Shown: positions 7,449 through 15,719 of the stretch, one piece after another
Numbering within the stretch: position 1 is the first letter of the stretch
How the letters are laid out: each line of letters begins with the position of its first letter
NCBI GenBank assembly: GCA_003134375.1
Contig: PLAY01000099.1
Span: forward strand, 37,077 to 76,424
Length of the DNA stretch: 39,348 bases
Source of the DNA: Limisphaerales bacterium
GTDB taxonomy: Bacteria > Verrucomicrobiota > Verrucomicrobiia > Limisphaerales > UBA11358
Direction of reading: 5' to 3'
Position numbers and translations under genes: made by a program
Notes under the pieces: model-generated
Seen by the model: the letters and a program-made list of their open reading frames with translations, nothing else
Told to the model about the DNA's origin: nothing
The model's database searches: none

Positions 7449-8057
7449 ATGGAGAAGCGCGAAGAAAATCCACAACACGAAGTGCCGGGCAGCGAGGCGC
7501 GACTGACGGATGGACAACTGGCCGCCTACAACGCCGCTTTCCAGACGATTGAAGGCGATCTTGCAACCATGCGGCCCGTGCGCGAGGCGTTGAGCCGGTT
7601 GGAACACGTCCAATGGGAACGGCCAGTGCCAAAGGCTTTTGCCACCCACACCACGCCGGAAGGCCAATGGAACGCGCACGCGCTGCTGCTTAAACTTTTC
7701 CGAACTGAAATTTTGCTTTGCCGCAAGGCGGACGGCGACGAATGGGCGGTGATTCAACGGCTGGTGGCTTCCCCCTACACGCAAGCCCACGGCGACACCG
7801 AGATTTTGCTGAAAGGAAATGGCCCCCGCGAGGTGGCGACCGAATACATGGGGCAAATGCGGCACACGCTGCGATTCATGGCGCGTAACGCGGAAGTCAA
7901 AGCGCAGAAAATCGTATGGGAGCAATTCCCCGACGACCATCCGGGCAAAGTCATTCGCGCCCTTTCAGAGCGATGCGACAGTGTTGCCGAAGGCACGGAA
8001 GTGATTAAACAGGCGCAAACGCAGTCCGTGCGCCAGTCGCGCGGCATCGGCATTTGA
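7449..8057 (+). CDS. Hypothetical protein in integrase-associated gene cluster
   Basis: A 202-residue, mostly helical, hydrophilic protein without membrane segments. It is rich in Glu, Arg and Gln, with a QTIEGDLATMRPVREALSRL helix and a basic tail (KQAQTQSVRQSRGIGI). Its start is 4 nt after the upstream HTH gene and its stop is 7 nt before the next gene, so the three form an operon. I do not recognise the family. Context suggests an accessory role in maintenance or excision of the integrated element. Confidence 0.6.
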   Translation: MEKREENPQHEVPGSEARLTDGQLAAYNAAFQTIEGDLATMRPVREALSRLEHVQWERPVPKAFATHTTPEGQWNAHALLLKLFRTEILLCRKADGDEWAVIQRLVASPYTQAHGDTEILLKGNGPREVATEYMGQMRHTLRFMARNAEVKAQKIVWEQFPDDHPGKVIRALSERCDSVAEGTEVIKQAQTQSVRQSRGIGI

Positions 8058-8064
8058 TTGAGGT

Positions 8065-8409
8065 ATGGATCAGGAACGCGAAAAATTTCTGAATTTGAGG
8101 GAGAAACCGGCGCGCGTGACCGTGGAGGAAGCGGCGTGGATTTTGCGATGCGCCGCGCACGACATTCCGATTTTGGTTTCCAACGGATTGCTCAAACCAT
8201 TAGGGCATCCGGCGGACAATGCCACGAAGTTTTTCGCTTACGACACCCTTCAGGAACTGAAGCACGACATAAAATGGCTGGCCCGTGTCACCGACGCGGT
8301 AAGTGAACATTGGAAATTCAAGAACGCCCGTAAATCGGAAAACGCGGGACAGTTTTCTGCGCCAGGCGAATCAGACCGTTCCGGCAAATCCGCAATGCAA
8401 CGCGCATGA
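8065..8409 (+). CDS. Putative HTH (excisionase-like) DNA-binding protein
   Basis: The 114-residue protein has ARVTVEEAAWILRCAAHDIP followed by a strand-turn segment (PADNATKFFAYDTLQELKHD). This resembles the winged helix-turn-helix of excisionase/AlpA-like proteins extended by a helix. The C-terminal 30 residues are polar and probably disordered. It is the last gene of the small operon before the integrase promoter region, where three direct CGGACACCAA repeats lie just 15 nt past its stop. A role in binding those repeats is possible but not shown. Confidence 0.6.
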   Translation: MDQEREKFLNLREKPARVTVEEAAWILRCAAHDIPILVSNGLLKPLGHPADNATKFFAYDTLQELKHDIKWLARVTDAVSEHWKFKNARKSENAGQFSAPGESDRSGKSAMQRA

Positions 8410-8423
8410 ATGTTCTCATTTTG

Positions 8424-8455
8424 CGGACACCAACGGACACCAAAACGGACACCAA
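8424..8455 (+). repeat. Three direct repeats of CGGACACCAA
   Basis: Exact copies of CGGACACCAA start at 8424, 8434 and 8446 (spacing 10 and 12 bp, about one helical turn). They lie in the 323-bp stretch between the small HTH operon and the integrase start. Such phased direct repeats are typical binding sites for recombination directionality factors or integrase arm-type sites. The core CGGACA is the reverse complement of TGTCCG, the core of the larger array at 16026-16349. Confidence 0.7.
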
Positions 8456-8619
8456 ACGAGTTAAAAACGGTATGGTTGGATTAAGCCGAATTAGCTTGAA
8501 TAGCCAATGAAATCAGCTATATTTGAACTGCAAACGCGGGGATAAATGGCCGATTCCGACCCTCGCCTCCAATCCGAACCGTGTGTGCGGCAAGGATTTA
8601 TGAAAATTGACTGGCCGGA

Positions 8620-8643
8620 GCTCCAGCAAAAGCTCCAGCAAAA
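8620..8643 (+). repeat. Tandem 12-bp duplication before the integrase
   Basis: GCTCCAGCAAAA occurs twice back to back (8620-8631 and 8632-8643), about 90 bp upstream of the chosen integrase start. It may be an integrase arm site or a chance duplication. The rest of the 8410-8732 gap holds no gene I can support. Confidence 0.6.
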
Positions 8644-8732
8644 ATAGTATTGCGCACCATTGCGCGAGTATTGGCCAGTATCTGCTAACGCGGCTTCTTC
8701 GATACGAGGCATCCTTAACAACCAGGATGTCT

Positions 8733-9791
8733 ATGAAATGCAAATACCGTCTCTTCCAACGGAACAACGGGATATTTTTCATTCAAAACAACGCGACCGG
8801 CAAACAGGAAAGTCTCCGAACGCGGGACAAGGAAGCTGCGCGACGGATTTTCAACGCCAATAACGAGGCACACCAGCAGCCAGCCATCAACCTGCAAATC
8901 GCCCGCGCGTATTTGATGGCGTGTGATCCGCTCATCGTCAAACGCACCTGGCAGCATGTCATGGAAGAGTTGGTCAAAACCAAACATGGTTCGACCCAGG
9001 AACGCTGGCAACGAGCCATCAAGGACAAGGCTCTGGATTCGATTCGTTTACTGCCATTGATTGAAACCCAGGCGGAGCAGCTCTTTCGGGTGTTGGAGAA
9101 AGGAACGGTCTCGACGAATGTTCATTTGCGCAAGTTGCACAATTTTTGTCTGTCGATGAATTGGCTGCCGTGGCCGACCATTCCAAAGAAACTATGGCCG
9201 CCGGTTCAGTTCAAGGAGAAGCGAGCCATCACATTGGAAGAACACCGCCGGATTGTGGAACGGGAGAATAACCCGGAGCGCAAGAAGTTTTACGAACTGT
9301 GCTGGCACTTGGGCGGCAGCCAGGGCGACATCGCCAATTTGAAGGCCGAGGATGTGGATTGGGAAAATCGCACCGTCAGTTTTACCCGGAAAAAGACCGG
9401 CGTTCCGGTGATTCTGCATTTGGGCGAAGAAGCATTGAACACGCTGAAAGATTTGCCAAGCGAAGGGTTGCTGTTCCCCTACCTGTCGGGAGTCCGCGCC
9501 GGCGACCGGGCAACCGAATTCAAACAGCGTTGCCGGGGGCTTGGAATCGAAGGCGTATCACTTCACAGCTACCGCTACGCCTGGGCGGAGCGGGCCAAGA
9601 CTTGCGGTTATCCCGAACGCTTCGCGCAGGAAGCTTTGGGGCACAATTCCATCGCCGTGCATCGTGCCTATGCGAAAAAGGCCAAGGTGAAGCTGCCAAG
9701 CCTTGAGGAATACGAACGGAAAATTGTGCCGTTGCCAAACATGAATCATCGTGAAAATCCGGTTGGTACACCCATCAAGGAGGTCGTATGA
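8733..9791 (+). CDS. Tyrosine recombinase/integrase with atypical active site
   Basis: The 352-residue protein is a phage-type integrase. Numbering from the ATG at 8733, the C-terminal catalytic domain has a Lys in the TRKKTG beta-turn (~220), H-x-x-R in LHSYRYAWAER (278-281), the LGH of EALGHNS (304) and the nucleophile Tyr in HRAY (313). The usual first arginine (G-x-R-x-x-E) is replaced: GGSQGDIANL gives Ser196/Gln197 there. The start at 8733 is preceded by AGGA with 5-nt spacing; earlier in-frame starts lack this. It probably integrates and excises the mobile element that carries the relaxase and perhaps the BREX island. The stop overlaps the next gene's ATG by 4 nt. Confidence 0.88.
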   Translation: MKCKYRLFQRNNGIFFIQNNATGKQESLRTRDKEAARRIFNANNEAHQQPAINLQIARAYLMACDPLIVKRTWQHVMEELVKTKHGSTQERWQRAIKDKALDSIRLLPLIETQAEQLFRVLEKGTVSTNVHLRKLHNFCLSMNWLPWPTIPKKLWPPVQFKEKRAITLEEHRRIVERENNPERKKFYELCWHLGGSQGDIANLKAEDVDWENRTVSFTRKKTGVPVILHLGEEALNTLKDLPSEGLLFPYLSGVRAGDRATEFKQRCRGLGIEGVSLHSYRYAWAERAKTCGYPERFAQEALGHNSIAVHRAYAKKAKVKLPSLEEYERKIVPLPNMNHRENPVGTPIKEVV

Positions 9792-10081
9792 ATGTAAGTC
9801 CACTCGATGTTCTCGGACCTGTGTTCCATTTTTTGGATGAGGTCATTGCCGACGACGGAGTTTATCTCTATCTCGTATTCGTCTGGCTCTGCCTGATTCT
9901 GATTGCGTGGATACTGAGTGGCGGTTTGCGGCGGAAACAGCGGCCAGGAAATTCTGCCGTGGTCATGCCGGGCATTATCATCACCCCGCGATCCCCGGTT
10001 GAATCATCGCCACCACCACCAATCATCGGCGCTGATATTGACTCTGGAGGGGATGATGGCAGCGACTCGTCAATTGACTGA
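9788..10081 (+). CDS. Small single-pass membrane protein
   Basis: A 97-residue protein with one clear membrane helix (YLYLVFVWLCLILIAWILSG, ~26-45), then a basic flank (GLRRKQR) and a low-complexity Pro/Ser/Asp-rich tail ending in an acidic stretch. Its ATG overlaps the integrase stop (ATGA), so it is co-translated with the integrase. I do not recognise a family. The tail composition suggests an unstructured cytoplasmic region. Confidence 0.6.
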   Translation: MNVSPLDVLGPVFHFLDEVIADDGVYLYLVFVWLCLILIAWILSGGLRRKQRPGNSAVVMPGIIITPRSPVESSPPPPIIGADIDSGGDDGSDSSID

Positions 10082-10245
10082 CGAACACGATTATCGGCGC
10101 AGTGTGGTGTCTTGTTCAAGGGACAAAATATGTCATGCTGCTTTCATCGGCTTCGGGTGAAATCTGTGCAATGGTGACTGAGGATAAGATTCTTGCCGAA
10201 AGTGTCATCGCGGCAATAAATGAAGCGATTGTTTCCAGAGGGTGA
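10078..10245 (+). CDS. Short ORF, C-terminal fragment-like (DUF6232-like)
   Basis: The frame opens after a TGA at 10075 and encodes IIGAVWCLVQGTKYVMLLSS followed by ASGEI...KILAESVIAAINEAIVSRG. The ending (a strand with SSASGE, then a helix with INEAIVSRG) resembles the C-terminus of small DUF6232-type membrane proteins. Start options are a GTG at 10102 or an ATG at 10135, which would give only 36-47 residues. It may be a remnant of a larger gene or a genuine microprotein. Confidence 0.35.
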   Translation: MTNTIIGAVWCLVQGTKYVMLLSSASGEICAMVTEDKILAESVIAAINEAIVSRG

Positions 10246-10316
10246 ACAGTTACATCCCACGTGTTGGCTTGCCGGCAAGTCGAAGGCTTGTCAGAAGGTA
10301 CGCGAGCAAGGAGTTG

Positions 10317-10580
10317 CTAACGTTCGCTAAATCCCCGACTGAGTTGGTTAATGACCAGCGGTGCTCCGACCCCCAAAGTGAACGCTGCGGAAGCCGTATC
10401 TACCGTAAATATCACCGGCAACACACCCGCGCCCAATGCAATGGCTCCTCGCACCACATAGAACGACATCTTCTCATAACGCGCGGGAAGTCTTTGGTTC
10501 CGCCGGAGGCAATCGTAAGCTGCAGCGCACTCCGCTAAAACACTACCGGTCACGGCATACAGGATGTAATAATTGCTCAT
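10317..10580 (-). CDS. Small hypothetical membrane protein
   Basis: The 87-residue product has hydrophobic segments near the N-terminus (YYILYAVTGSVLAECAA) and in the middle (FYVVRGAIALGAGVLPVIFT, then AAFTLGVGAPLVINQL). It is probably a small inner-membrane protein with two or three helices. It faces the integrase module on the opposite strand and stands alone. No family is recognised. Confidence 0.5.
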   Translation of the reverse strand: MSNYYILYAVTGSVLAECAAAYDCLRRNQRLPARYEKMSFYVVRGAIALGAGVLPVIFTVDTASAAFTLGVGAPLVINQLSRGFSER

Positions 10581-10634
10581 AACTCAAATTGCGCGAAGGA
10601 TGCGCGAGAGTCGAAGGAATCAAATGGCGAGCCT

Positions 10635-11834
10635 TTATATTCCCAGACTGGTAGGCCAATGAAGAGGTCTTTCCCGCTCGGTATCGCCAGATAATTGCGG
10701 TGCTGCGAAAAAGCCTTCTGTGAATTCACGGAAATGGGTCAACGCACGCCGAGCCTCTTTGTTCCATTCAGCATTGGCTTGGTTCGGATCGGCATGAATT
10801 CGCCTCATTATGCCGAGGCGTCGTAGGGCAGCGCGGTAGTGATCCAAGTCGTGCCCACGCCGGTCAGTCGGACAAGAAAAAGGTGGACGCTTCGATTTGA
10901 GCCAGTGCCGAAAGGCGGTAACAATGTCATCGTCACCATAGTCCCACTTGATTTGGAAAGTTCCGAAGGTTACTTGGTTCTCAAAGACCGTGCCAGGACA
11001 CCCCTCCAAATTCTGACCCAAAGACTCAGCAAAAGCTCCTTCACGAACAGGGTCAAGACGTGAAAGAACCCAAGCACCTTTACCCGATTTCCGGCTCTTC
11101 TCCAACGGCCAAAACTCAGATAGACGGCTCCTGGCTGATGGGTTTAGCGAACGCCAACGGTTTGGAAAAGGTAACGGTGGGGAGAAGTGATGCCCGGCTA
11201 TGGCCAGATAGACTACCCGTGCATGCTCATTTAGCAGTGCTAAAAAACAAGATCGGCCCAGCTCCGTTTCGGTAGATTCCTTTCTCTTAATTTGAGCCAA
11301 TCGAGTATTAAGCTCTGCCACGGATTTCTCAACCTCCTTCAAATCCTTTACCCCGAACTGTGCAGACTTTCCTGATACCGTCTCCATCAGTCGGCGAGCA
11401 TCCCCTTCCAACTCATCAAACGCTTTGTCAATTCGACCAATGCGCTCAACGATTGGCGCCAGCGCAGCTTTTGTTCGCTCTTCAATGTGCTTCGTGAATC
11501 TCCTAAGCTCCTTTTCCACAATTACGGATTGCTGCATAGACGCTTCGGAGTCAACTATCTGGATGGTCGCCGCTTTCTTCAACAGCAATTCCCTCTGCTC
11601 GACAGCCTCCGCACTGATGCCCAAGGACATCTCCTCCGTACTAATTCCTGGAATACCTTCGTCGAGGGCTTTAATCCGCCTGACAATCTCCCGGATTCTC
11701 TCTGACTCCCTCGCGTACTCCCAAAGGCAGCAAGGCACAAGTTCTTCGATGGAAAGGCCGCTGAAATTCCATTCTTCCTTCTCGGCTTCCGTTTCCGTTT
11801 TCGCTCTAACTTTCCGTGTGGTGTCAGGTAGCAT
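10635..11834 (-). CDS. Hypothetical protein with central coiled coil
   Basis: I choose the ATG at 11834 (399 residues, MLPDTTRKV...) because it overlaps the stop of the upstream gene by 11 nt, while the open frame further upstream runs through that gene. Residues ~50-220 are strongly helical with heptad-like Leu/Ile spacing (FTKHIEERTKAALAPIVERI, LKEVEKSVAELNTRLAQIKR), a likely coiled coil. The C-terminal ~180 residues include PLPFPNRWRSLNPSARSRL and a HDLDHYRAALRRLGIM segment of globular appearance. No enzymatic motif or membrane segment is seen. It forms a two-gene unit with the gene at 11824-12096. The function is unknown. Confidence 0.6.
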   Translation of the reverse strand: MLPDTTRKVRAKTETEAEKEEWNFSGLSIEELVPCCLWEYARESERIREIVRRIKALDEGIPGISTEEMSLGISAEAVEQRELLLKKAATIQIVDSEASMQQSVIVEKELRRFTKHIEERTKAALAPIVERIGRIDKAFDELEGDARRLMETVSGKSAQFGVKDLKEVEKSVAELNTRLAQIKRKESTETELGRSCFLALLNEHARVVYLAIAGHHFSPPLPFPNRWRSLNPSARSRLSEFWPLEKSRKSGKGAWVLSRLDPVREGAFAESLGQNLEGCPGTVFENQVTFGTFQIKWDYGDDDIVTAFRHWLKSKRPPFSCPTDRRGHDLDHYRAALRRLGIMRRIHADPNQANAEWNKEARRALTHFREFTEGFFAAPQLSGDTERERPLHWPTSLGI

Positions 11835-12096
11835 TTTGTGGTAAACTCTCAAAATCACAAAGCTCAAGAACTCCATACTCTGGGCAATCACGAACCGCGA
11901 ATGACACCCGAACATCACCAGCGTCGTAGTAGCAACGCGGACGGCTGCCCGCACTCTGCTGTTTGTGCATTACGTAGTGGCCAGGGCCGCGAAATGGCGT
12001 ATAGCGATAGCGCCCCGGTGAGCGGGGAAAATCACTCTCCTCAAAATAGCCAACTGGTATCCCATCCAACATGAACTTGTGCTTTGAAAGTGCCAT
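11824..12096 (-). CDS. Small conserved hypothetical protein
   Basis: The 90-residue protein (start ATG at 12096; an in-frame TTG at 12114 is less likely) reads MALSKHKFMLDGIPVGYFEE, then PGRYRYTPFRGPGHYVMH, and ends VSFAVRDCPEYGVLELCDFE. The dense aromatic, Gly and Pro pattern is that of a compact beta-rich domain, and I recall similar small proteins in Verrucomicrobiota and Planctomycetota without a known role. It overlaps the following gene by 11 nt, so the pair is co-translated. Confidence 0.65.
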   Translation of the reverse strand: MALSKHKFMLDGIPVGYFEESDFPRSPGRYRYTPFRGPGHYVMHKQQSAGSRPRCYYDAGDVRVSFAVRDCPEYGVLELCDFESLPQNAT

Positions 12097-12461
12097 ATCG
12101 CTGAATGACGCCAATCAATATCTGAACCGCACTCACCCAATGACGCAAGAACTTTCCTACAACTTCCGGCAAACCCAAAACGCCAACCGGCATTGGCTCC
12201 AACGCGTCTGGCTGAATTCATCTTCGACAAACACAGTTAACGACGTGCCCGATGATTGCGTATCATGGCCAGTTGAATCCGGCATCCTCGCACTGTCAGA
12301 AAGTTTTCAACTGCGTCCGGTTTGGTCTGCTTCAGAATAAAATCGAACAGCAATCGACAAGTAAAAGAATTGTGGGCCGTTTTGTAATAAATTCTCCCGG
12401 CAGGCATTCGTGATGCATGGTCACGTCGAGAAATAAAACCGTTGAAAAGAATCGCTGAAAT
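12097..12461. other. Intergenic stretch without recognised feature
   Basis: This 365-bp segment separates the two-gene unit at 10635-12096 from the end of the relaxase operon. Open frames here have unconvincing composition. I see no convincing promoter, hairpin or repeat, though the promoter for the 12096 gene and a terminator for the 12462 gene should lie here. Confidence 0.5.
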
Positions 12462-12812
12462 TCAATCGCTCTGCTCTGACTTTTTCGCCGGTTTGACCTC
12501 GGTCACGATGATGTTCTGAATTAAAGGCGTGCCATCAGCGGGCGAAAGCTGGTAGTTGGTTGACACCTTGGCAATGAACGCCAGTTCCTTTTTCTGCATC
12601 GCTATTTGAAGCCGTTTCAGATTTTTCCCGCTGATCAGAACTTCGTGCATGACAAAGACCAGACGGAGATGATGTTCCTTGTTTTCAATCTTGAGTTCGG
12701 CCAGCAGAAACTGATTGAACGGCAGCAGCAGGCAATGCTCGCTGGAAAGCTCAATCCGCAATCCGTCAGCCTGGGAATCACTCGACCAGCATTCGGTTGT
12801 TTTTGTGCTCAT
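12462..12812 (-). CDS. Hypothetical protein overlapping the relaxase 3' end
   Basis: The 116-residue soluble protein begins MSTKTTECWSSD and contains alternating strands and helices (HCLLLPFNQFLLAELKIENK, HHLRLVFVMHEVLISGK) with a Lys-rich tail (EVKPAKKSEQSD). Its ATG lies inside the relaxase gene, and the two frames overlap by 35 nt, which implies translational coupling. No motif or membrane segment is seen. By position it may be a mobilization accessory protein. The function is unknown. Confidence 0.6.
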   Translation of the reverse strand: MSTKTTECWSSDSQADGLRIELSSEHCLLLPFNQFLLAELKIENKEHHLRLVFVMHEVLISGKNLKRLQIAMQKKELAFIAKVSTNYQLSPADGTPLIQNIIVTEVKPAKKSEQSD

Positions 12813-15594
12813 ATTTTTGGTTGTGTTGATGTTTGCTTTGCTCGGTTTTTTTCAGACGGCAAATGGTGTCGGCCACCTCCTTGCCAAAGCGGAGGAGATA
12901 ACCGTGAAGTTTGTCCCAAAGCTGCAAACCGGGTTGCTGATGGAAATCCCTGGCAAATTCAAACGCCAGCGGACGGTGCCCGGAACGGGCAACATTTTCC
13001 CGGAGCTGTTCCTTGTCGGGCGTGAAAATACGGATGCCGCGCCGGCCGCGCGAGATGGTCACATACCACTGCTGCGCGTTGGTCGCGGCCTTGACGGTGG
13101 AATCGGAAAACAGAACGAAATCCACCGTTTTGCCCTGTGAACCGTAGGAGGTGACGGCATAGCCGGGTAGAAATTCCCGGAAACTTTTATCCAAAACACG
13201 GCCATCGGCCAATTCAATGCCGCCGTCAGCGCGAACGGATTTCACCGTGACCAGTTCACCATTGGTGATCCGGCTGCCGGATGCCAGCTTACGGTTGGCC
13301 TTCAGGTGCAGCCGGTCATTTTGGGAAATCGGAAGTTCACGCGGGAGACAGACGTTGATTTTGTCGAGCATCTTGCTTGGGACGGTGATGAACCGTCCGT
13401 CTACTTCGACCAGCACGCCCGACTTCACGATACCGCCCAATTTCCCGGTCTTGCCCGGCTGGGCATCCCGCACCTTTTGATTGAACACAATCACGGCATC
13501 GGGGGGATAGAACCGTTCATCCCGCTTCTGTGCGTTGGTCAAATCGAGGCGGTCAAGGATTTGAACGGCGGTATCCGCCACGCCGAGCAATCCTTTTGCT
13601 TTTAACGCTTCACGCACCTTGGCGTTGATGCGATGAACTTCACCCCACGTTTGAGACACCACCACGGCAGTGGCCGATTGTTCAATGACGCGGACATATT
13701 CATCCGCCAGCTTGTCAGACTGTTCACCCAAGCCGCACGCCACCACCGCACGCATCTTCTCCAATTGTTCAAACGATTCGACCAGTTTGCCCGCCGCCGC
13801 CAGTTCGACAACCTTGCGATACTGCCGGATGGACGCACGTTCCTTTTTGTCCCGGCCAAGTGTCGGGTTCTGCCGCCGGATTTTATGCAGTTCAACCGGG
13901 CGAATCCCCGAATGGCGTTCGATGGCCAGCAGCGCATCCGAAGCTTCGACTGCTCCATGCTGGCGCGTGTCGCCCGAAAGTACCAGCCGGGCATTGCGTT
14001 CACACACCAGCCGGACCAATTCGAGCATTTGTTTCCCGCCAATCTGGCCGGCCTCGTCCACCACGACGACTGTGCCTTCAGCCAGTTCACGTTTGAGCAG
14101 AAAATTGGCAACTGTCGTGGGTGACGGGAAACCCGCTGTTTCCATTTCCACCACCTGCTGGCGTTGCGGCGCGAGGACCACCACGCCCCGGCCACCGTCG
14201 CGGATTTGTTCGACCAACTCACGCAGGACGAAACTTTTTCCAGTGCCCGCACCGCCACGAAATGACGACACCCGGTCAATTGATGAAATCAAATCAGCAA
14301 GCGCCTTGCGCTGCTCCTCGTCCAACTTTGGATTGGCCGGACGCGGTTTCCATACCAGCGGATAACATTCGCCGACACCGGCTTTGACCGTTTGAACAAT
14401 CTCCATTTCACGCAACAAGACCTCGCGCAAAGTGACTTCATTCGGACGCTCCTCATTGCGGATATAATTTCGCTGGCGCGTGAACGCTTTGAGTTCAGCG
14501 AGGGAGAAATCCTCACCGCGCGCCCGTTCCAATGCCTGCTGCCATATCTGGCATTCCAGCACGACGGACTTGCGCTCAAACAAATGTTCTTCCGCCCATT
14601 GAATGGCGTCAGCCAGGCCGACGCGTTCACTGGCGGCAACATTCTTTTCCGGCCGGCTTGAAAGCTGGCGCAACGAATCGCGTTCGGTTTTGCTCATCTG
14701 TGCATCCCATAGAGATTGCAGTTCATCACGGCTCAAATCCTTTTGTTTTCGTGTCCGCTCGGCGGTCGCCAGTCGTTCCCGCAAATCCTTGATGTTTGTG
14801 CCAGCCAGTTCAGGCTTGCCAGCGAGCAGCTTGGCCACGGCCTTGTCAATCTGCGCGTCTCGTTTGGAAAAACGCTCGCAGAGTTCTTCGGAGACGCCTT
14901 CAATCTGGAAGTCACCGCTCATCCGGTTGTGAATCGAATAACCGAATGAACGCAATTCACGGGCGAGTTCATGGTAATAAGCGTTCTCGGCGAATTTCCG
15001 CGCCCGCAAAAGCTCATAATTCTGGAGGGCCTTCCAGCGATTTTCCGCCGAATCAAACGTCGCGTTGAAGACAATGCAATGCGTATGCAGATGCGGATCG
15101 AGGGCGCGCGACGTGTCATGGGTGAACAGCGCCGCCGCAAAATTGCCGGTTCGCCGGTCAACGTTCGCGCCACCGGCCCGGACGCGCGTGGAAGCAAACA
15201 CTTCAAACTCGCGCAAAGCTGATCGCACTGCGCGCTCATGCGCCTCAAGGATGCGCCCGTCTTCACCGGCCAGCGCGACCATCGAAACGGATTTGGGCGG
15301 GGAGAAAGTGAAATCGTAAAATATCCGCCGATTGGCCGCAGCGTGGCCGTCTTCGACCCGTGTCGTGTTGATCCGTTGCGTCAAGGTTTCACCCGTGGCC
15401 GGATGCTGATTTTCGCAGAGCCGCAGAAAATCATCCGCGCGGATTTTCCCCGACAAGCCAAGCCGTTCCACGCCCAACCCATACCAGTCACCCGCCACCC
15501 GCTGGCCCTCGTTGTAATAGTCGCCGACGCAAAGATGCTCCTCAAAGTATTCCCTGGCGTTCTTCAGATTGTATTGCGTCTTGGCCGTGACCAC
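12778..15594 (-). CDS. MOBF-type conjugative relaxase-helicase (TrwC/TraI/TraA family)
   Basis: This protein nicks oriT and unwinds the transferred strand. The N-terminal TrwC relaxase domain has a tandem Tyr (~26-27, DYYNEGQ), the segment IFYDFTFSPPKSVSMVALAG, and the three-His metal site HDTSR...LDPHLHTHCIVFN (~159-172). From ~420 a RecD/TraI-like superfamily 1 helicase follows, with Walker A FRGGAGTGKS (~445-454), Walker B VVVDEAGQIG (~512), and the late motifs YAVTSYGSQGKTVD and QWYVTISRGR. I start at GTG 15594, which has AGGG 7 nt upstream; a TTG at 15600 is in frame but badly spaced. About 940 residues is normal for a compact MOBF protein. It is divergent from the coupling-protein operon, with a likely oriT between. 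Confidence 0.93.
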   Translation of the reverse strand: MVTAKTQYNLKNAREYFEEHLCVGDYYNEGQRVAGDWYGLGVERLGLSGKIRADDFLRLCENQHPATGETLTQRINTTRVEDGHAAANRRIFYDFTFSPPKSVSMVALAGEDGRILEAHERAVRSALREFEVFASTRVRAGGANVDRRTGNFAAALFTHDTSRALDPHLHTHCIVFNATFDSAENRWKALQNYELLRARKFAENAYYHELARELRSFGYSIHNRMSGDFQIEGVSEELCERFSKRDAQIDKAVAKLLAGKPELAGTNIKDLRERLATAERTRKQKDLSRDELQSLWDAQMSKTERDSLRQLSSRPEKNVAASERVGLADAIQWAEEHLFERKSVVLECQIWQQALERARGEDFSLAELKAFTRQRNYIRNEERPNEVTLREVLLREMEIVQTVKAGVGECYPLVWKPRPANPKLDEEQRKALADLISSIDRVSSFRGGAGTGKSFVLRELVEQIRDGGRGVVVLAPQRQQVVEMETAGFPSPTTVANFLLKRELAEGTVVVVDEAGQIGGKQMLELVRLVCERNARLVLSGDTRQHGAVEASDALLAIERHSGIRPVELHKIRRQNPTLGRDKKERASIRQYRKVVELAAAGKLVESFEQLEKMRAVVACGLGEQSDKLADEYVRVIEQSATAVVVSQTWGEVHRINAKVREALKAKGLLGVADTAVQILDRLDLTNAQKRDERFYPPDAVIVFNQKVRDAQPGKTGKLGGIVKSGVLVEVDGRFITVPSKMLDKINVCLPRELPISQNDRLHLKANRKLASGSRITNGELVTVKSVRADGGIELADGRVLDKSFREFLPGYAVTSYGSQGKTVDFVLFSDSTVKAATNAQQWYVTISRGRRGIRIFTPDKEQLRENVARSGHRPLAFEFARDFHQQPGLQLWDKLHGYLLRFGKEVADTICRLKKTEQSKHQHNQKYEHKNNRMLVE

Positions 15595-15627
15595 ACCCAA
15601 ACCCTATCGGAACCTGCCCATGATTTT

Positions 15628-15718
15628 TTGCAGTTGCTGCAAGTTCGCACACCGCTTTTGTGGTGAGCTAGGGCCATGTGCGAAATCGAAACGCTTAAAC
15701 GCGACCGTCTGACCTAGC
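15628..15718. promoter_or_regulatory. Nested inverted repeats between relaxase and mobilization operon (candidate oriT / divergent promoter)
   Basis: Three perfect inverted repeats are packed in ~90 bp. TTGCAG-ttg-CTGCAA spans 15628-15642. TTCGCAC (15644-15650) pairs with GTGCGAA (15678-15684). GCTAGG (15667-15672) pairs with CCTAGC (15713-15718). Position next to a MOBF relaxase and between divergent transfer genes is typical of oriT. No known nic consensus was recognised, so the call is contextual. Confidence 0.45.
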
Positions 15719-15719
15719 C

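Noticed and set aside
8410-8732. Attachment site pair linking the integrase region with the BREX right end (38.4-38.8 kb)
   Set aside because: I looked for a shared direct repeat of att length between the two regions and found none by eye; a computed repeat search over a longer contig is needed.
12071-12340. 89-codon + strand frame in the 12.1-12.4 kb gap
   Set aside because: It overlaps the start of the 11824-12096 gene on the opposite strand and shows no recognisable pattern or convincing ribosome-binding site.
13670-14365. 231-codon + strand frame opposite the relaxase helicase domain
   Set aside because: Ser/Arg/Thr-rich translation with no domain; it is the antisense of the conserved helicase.
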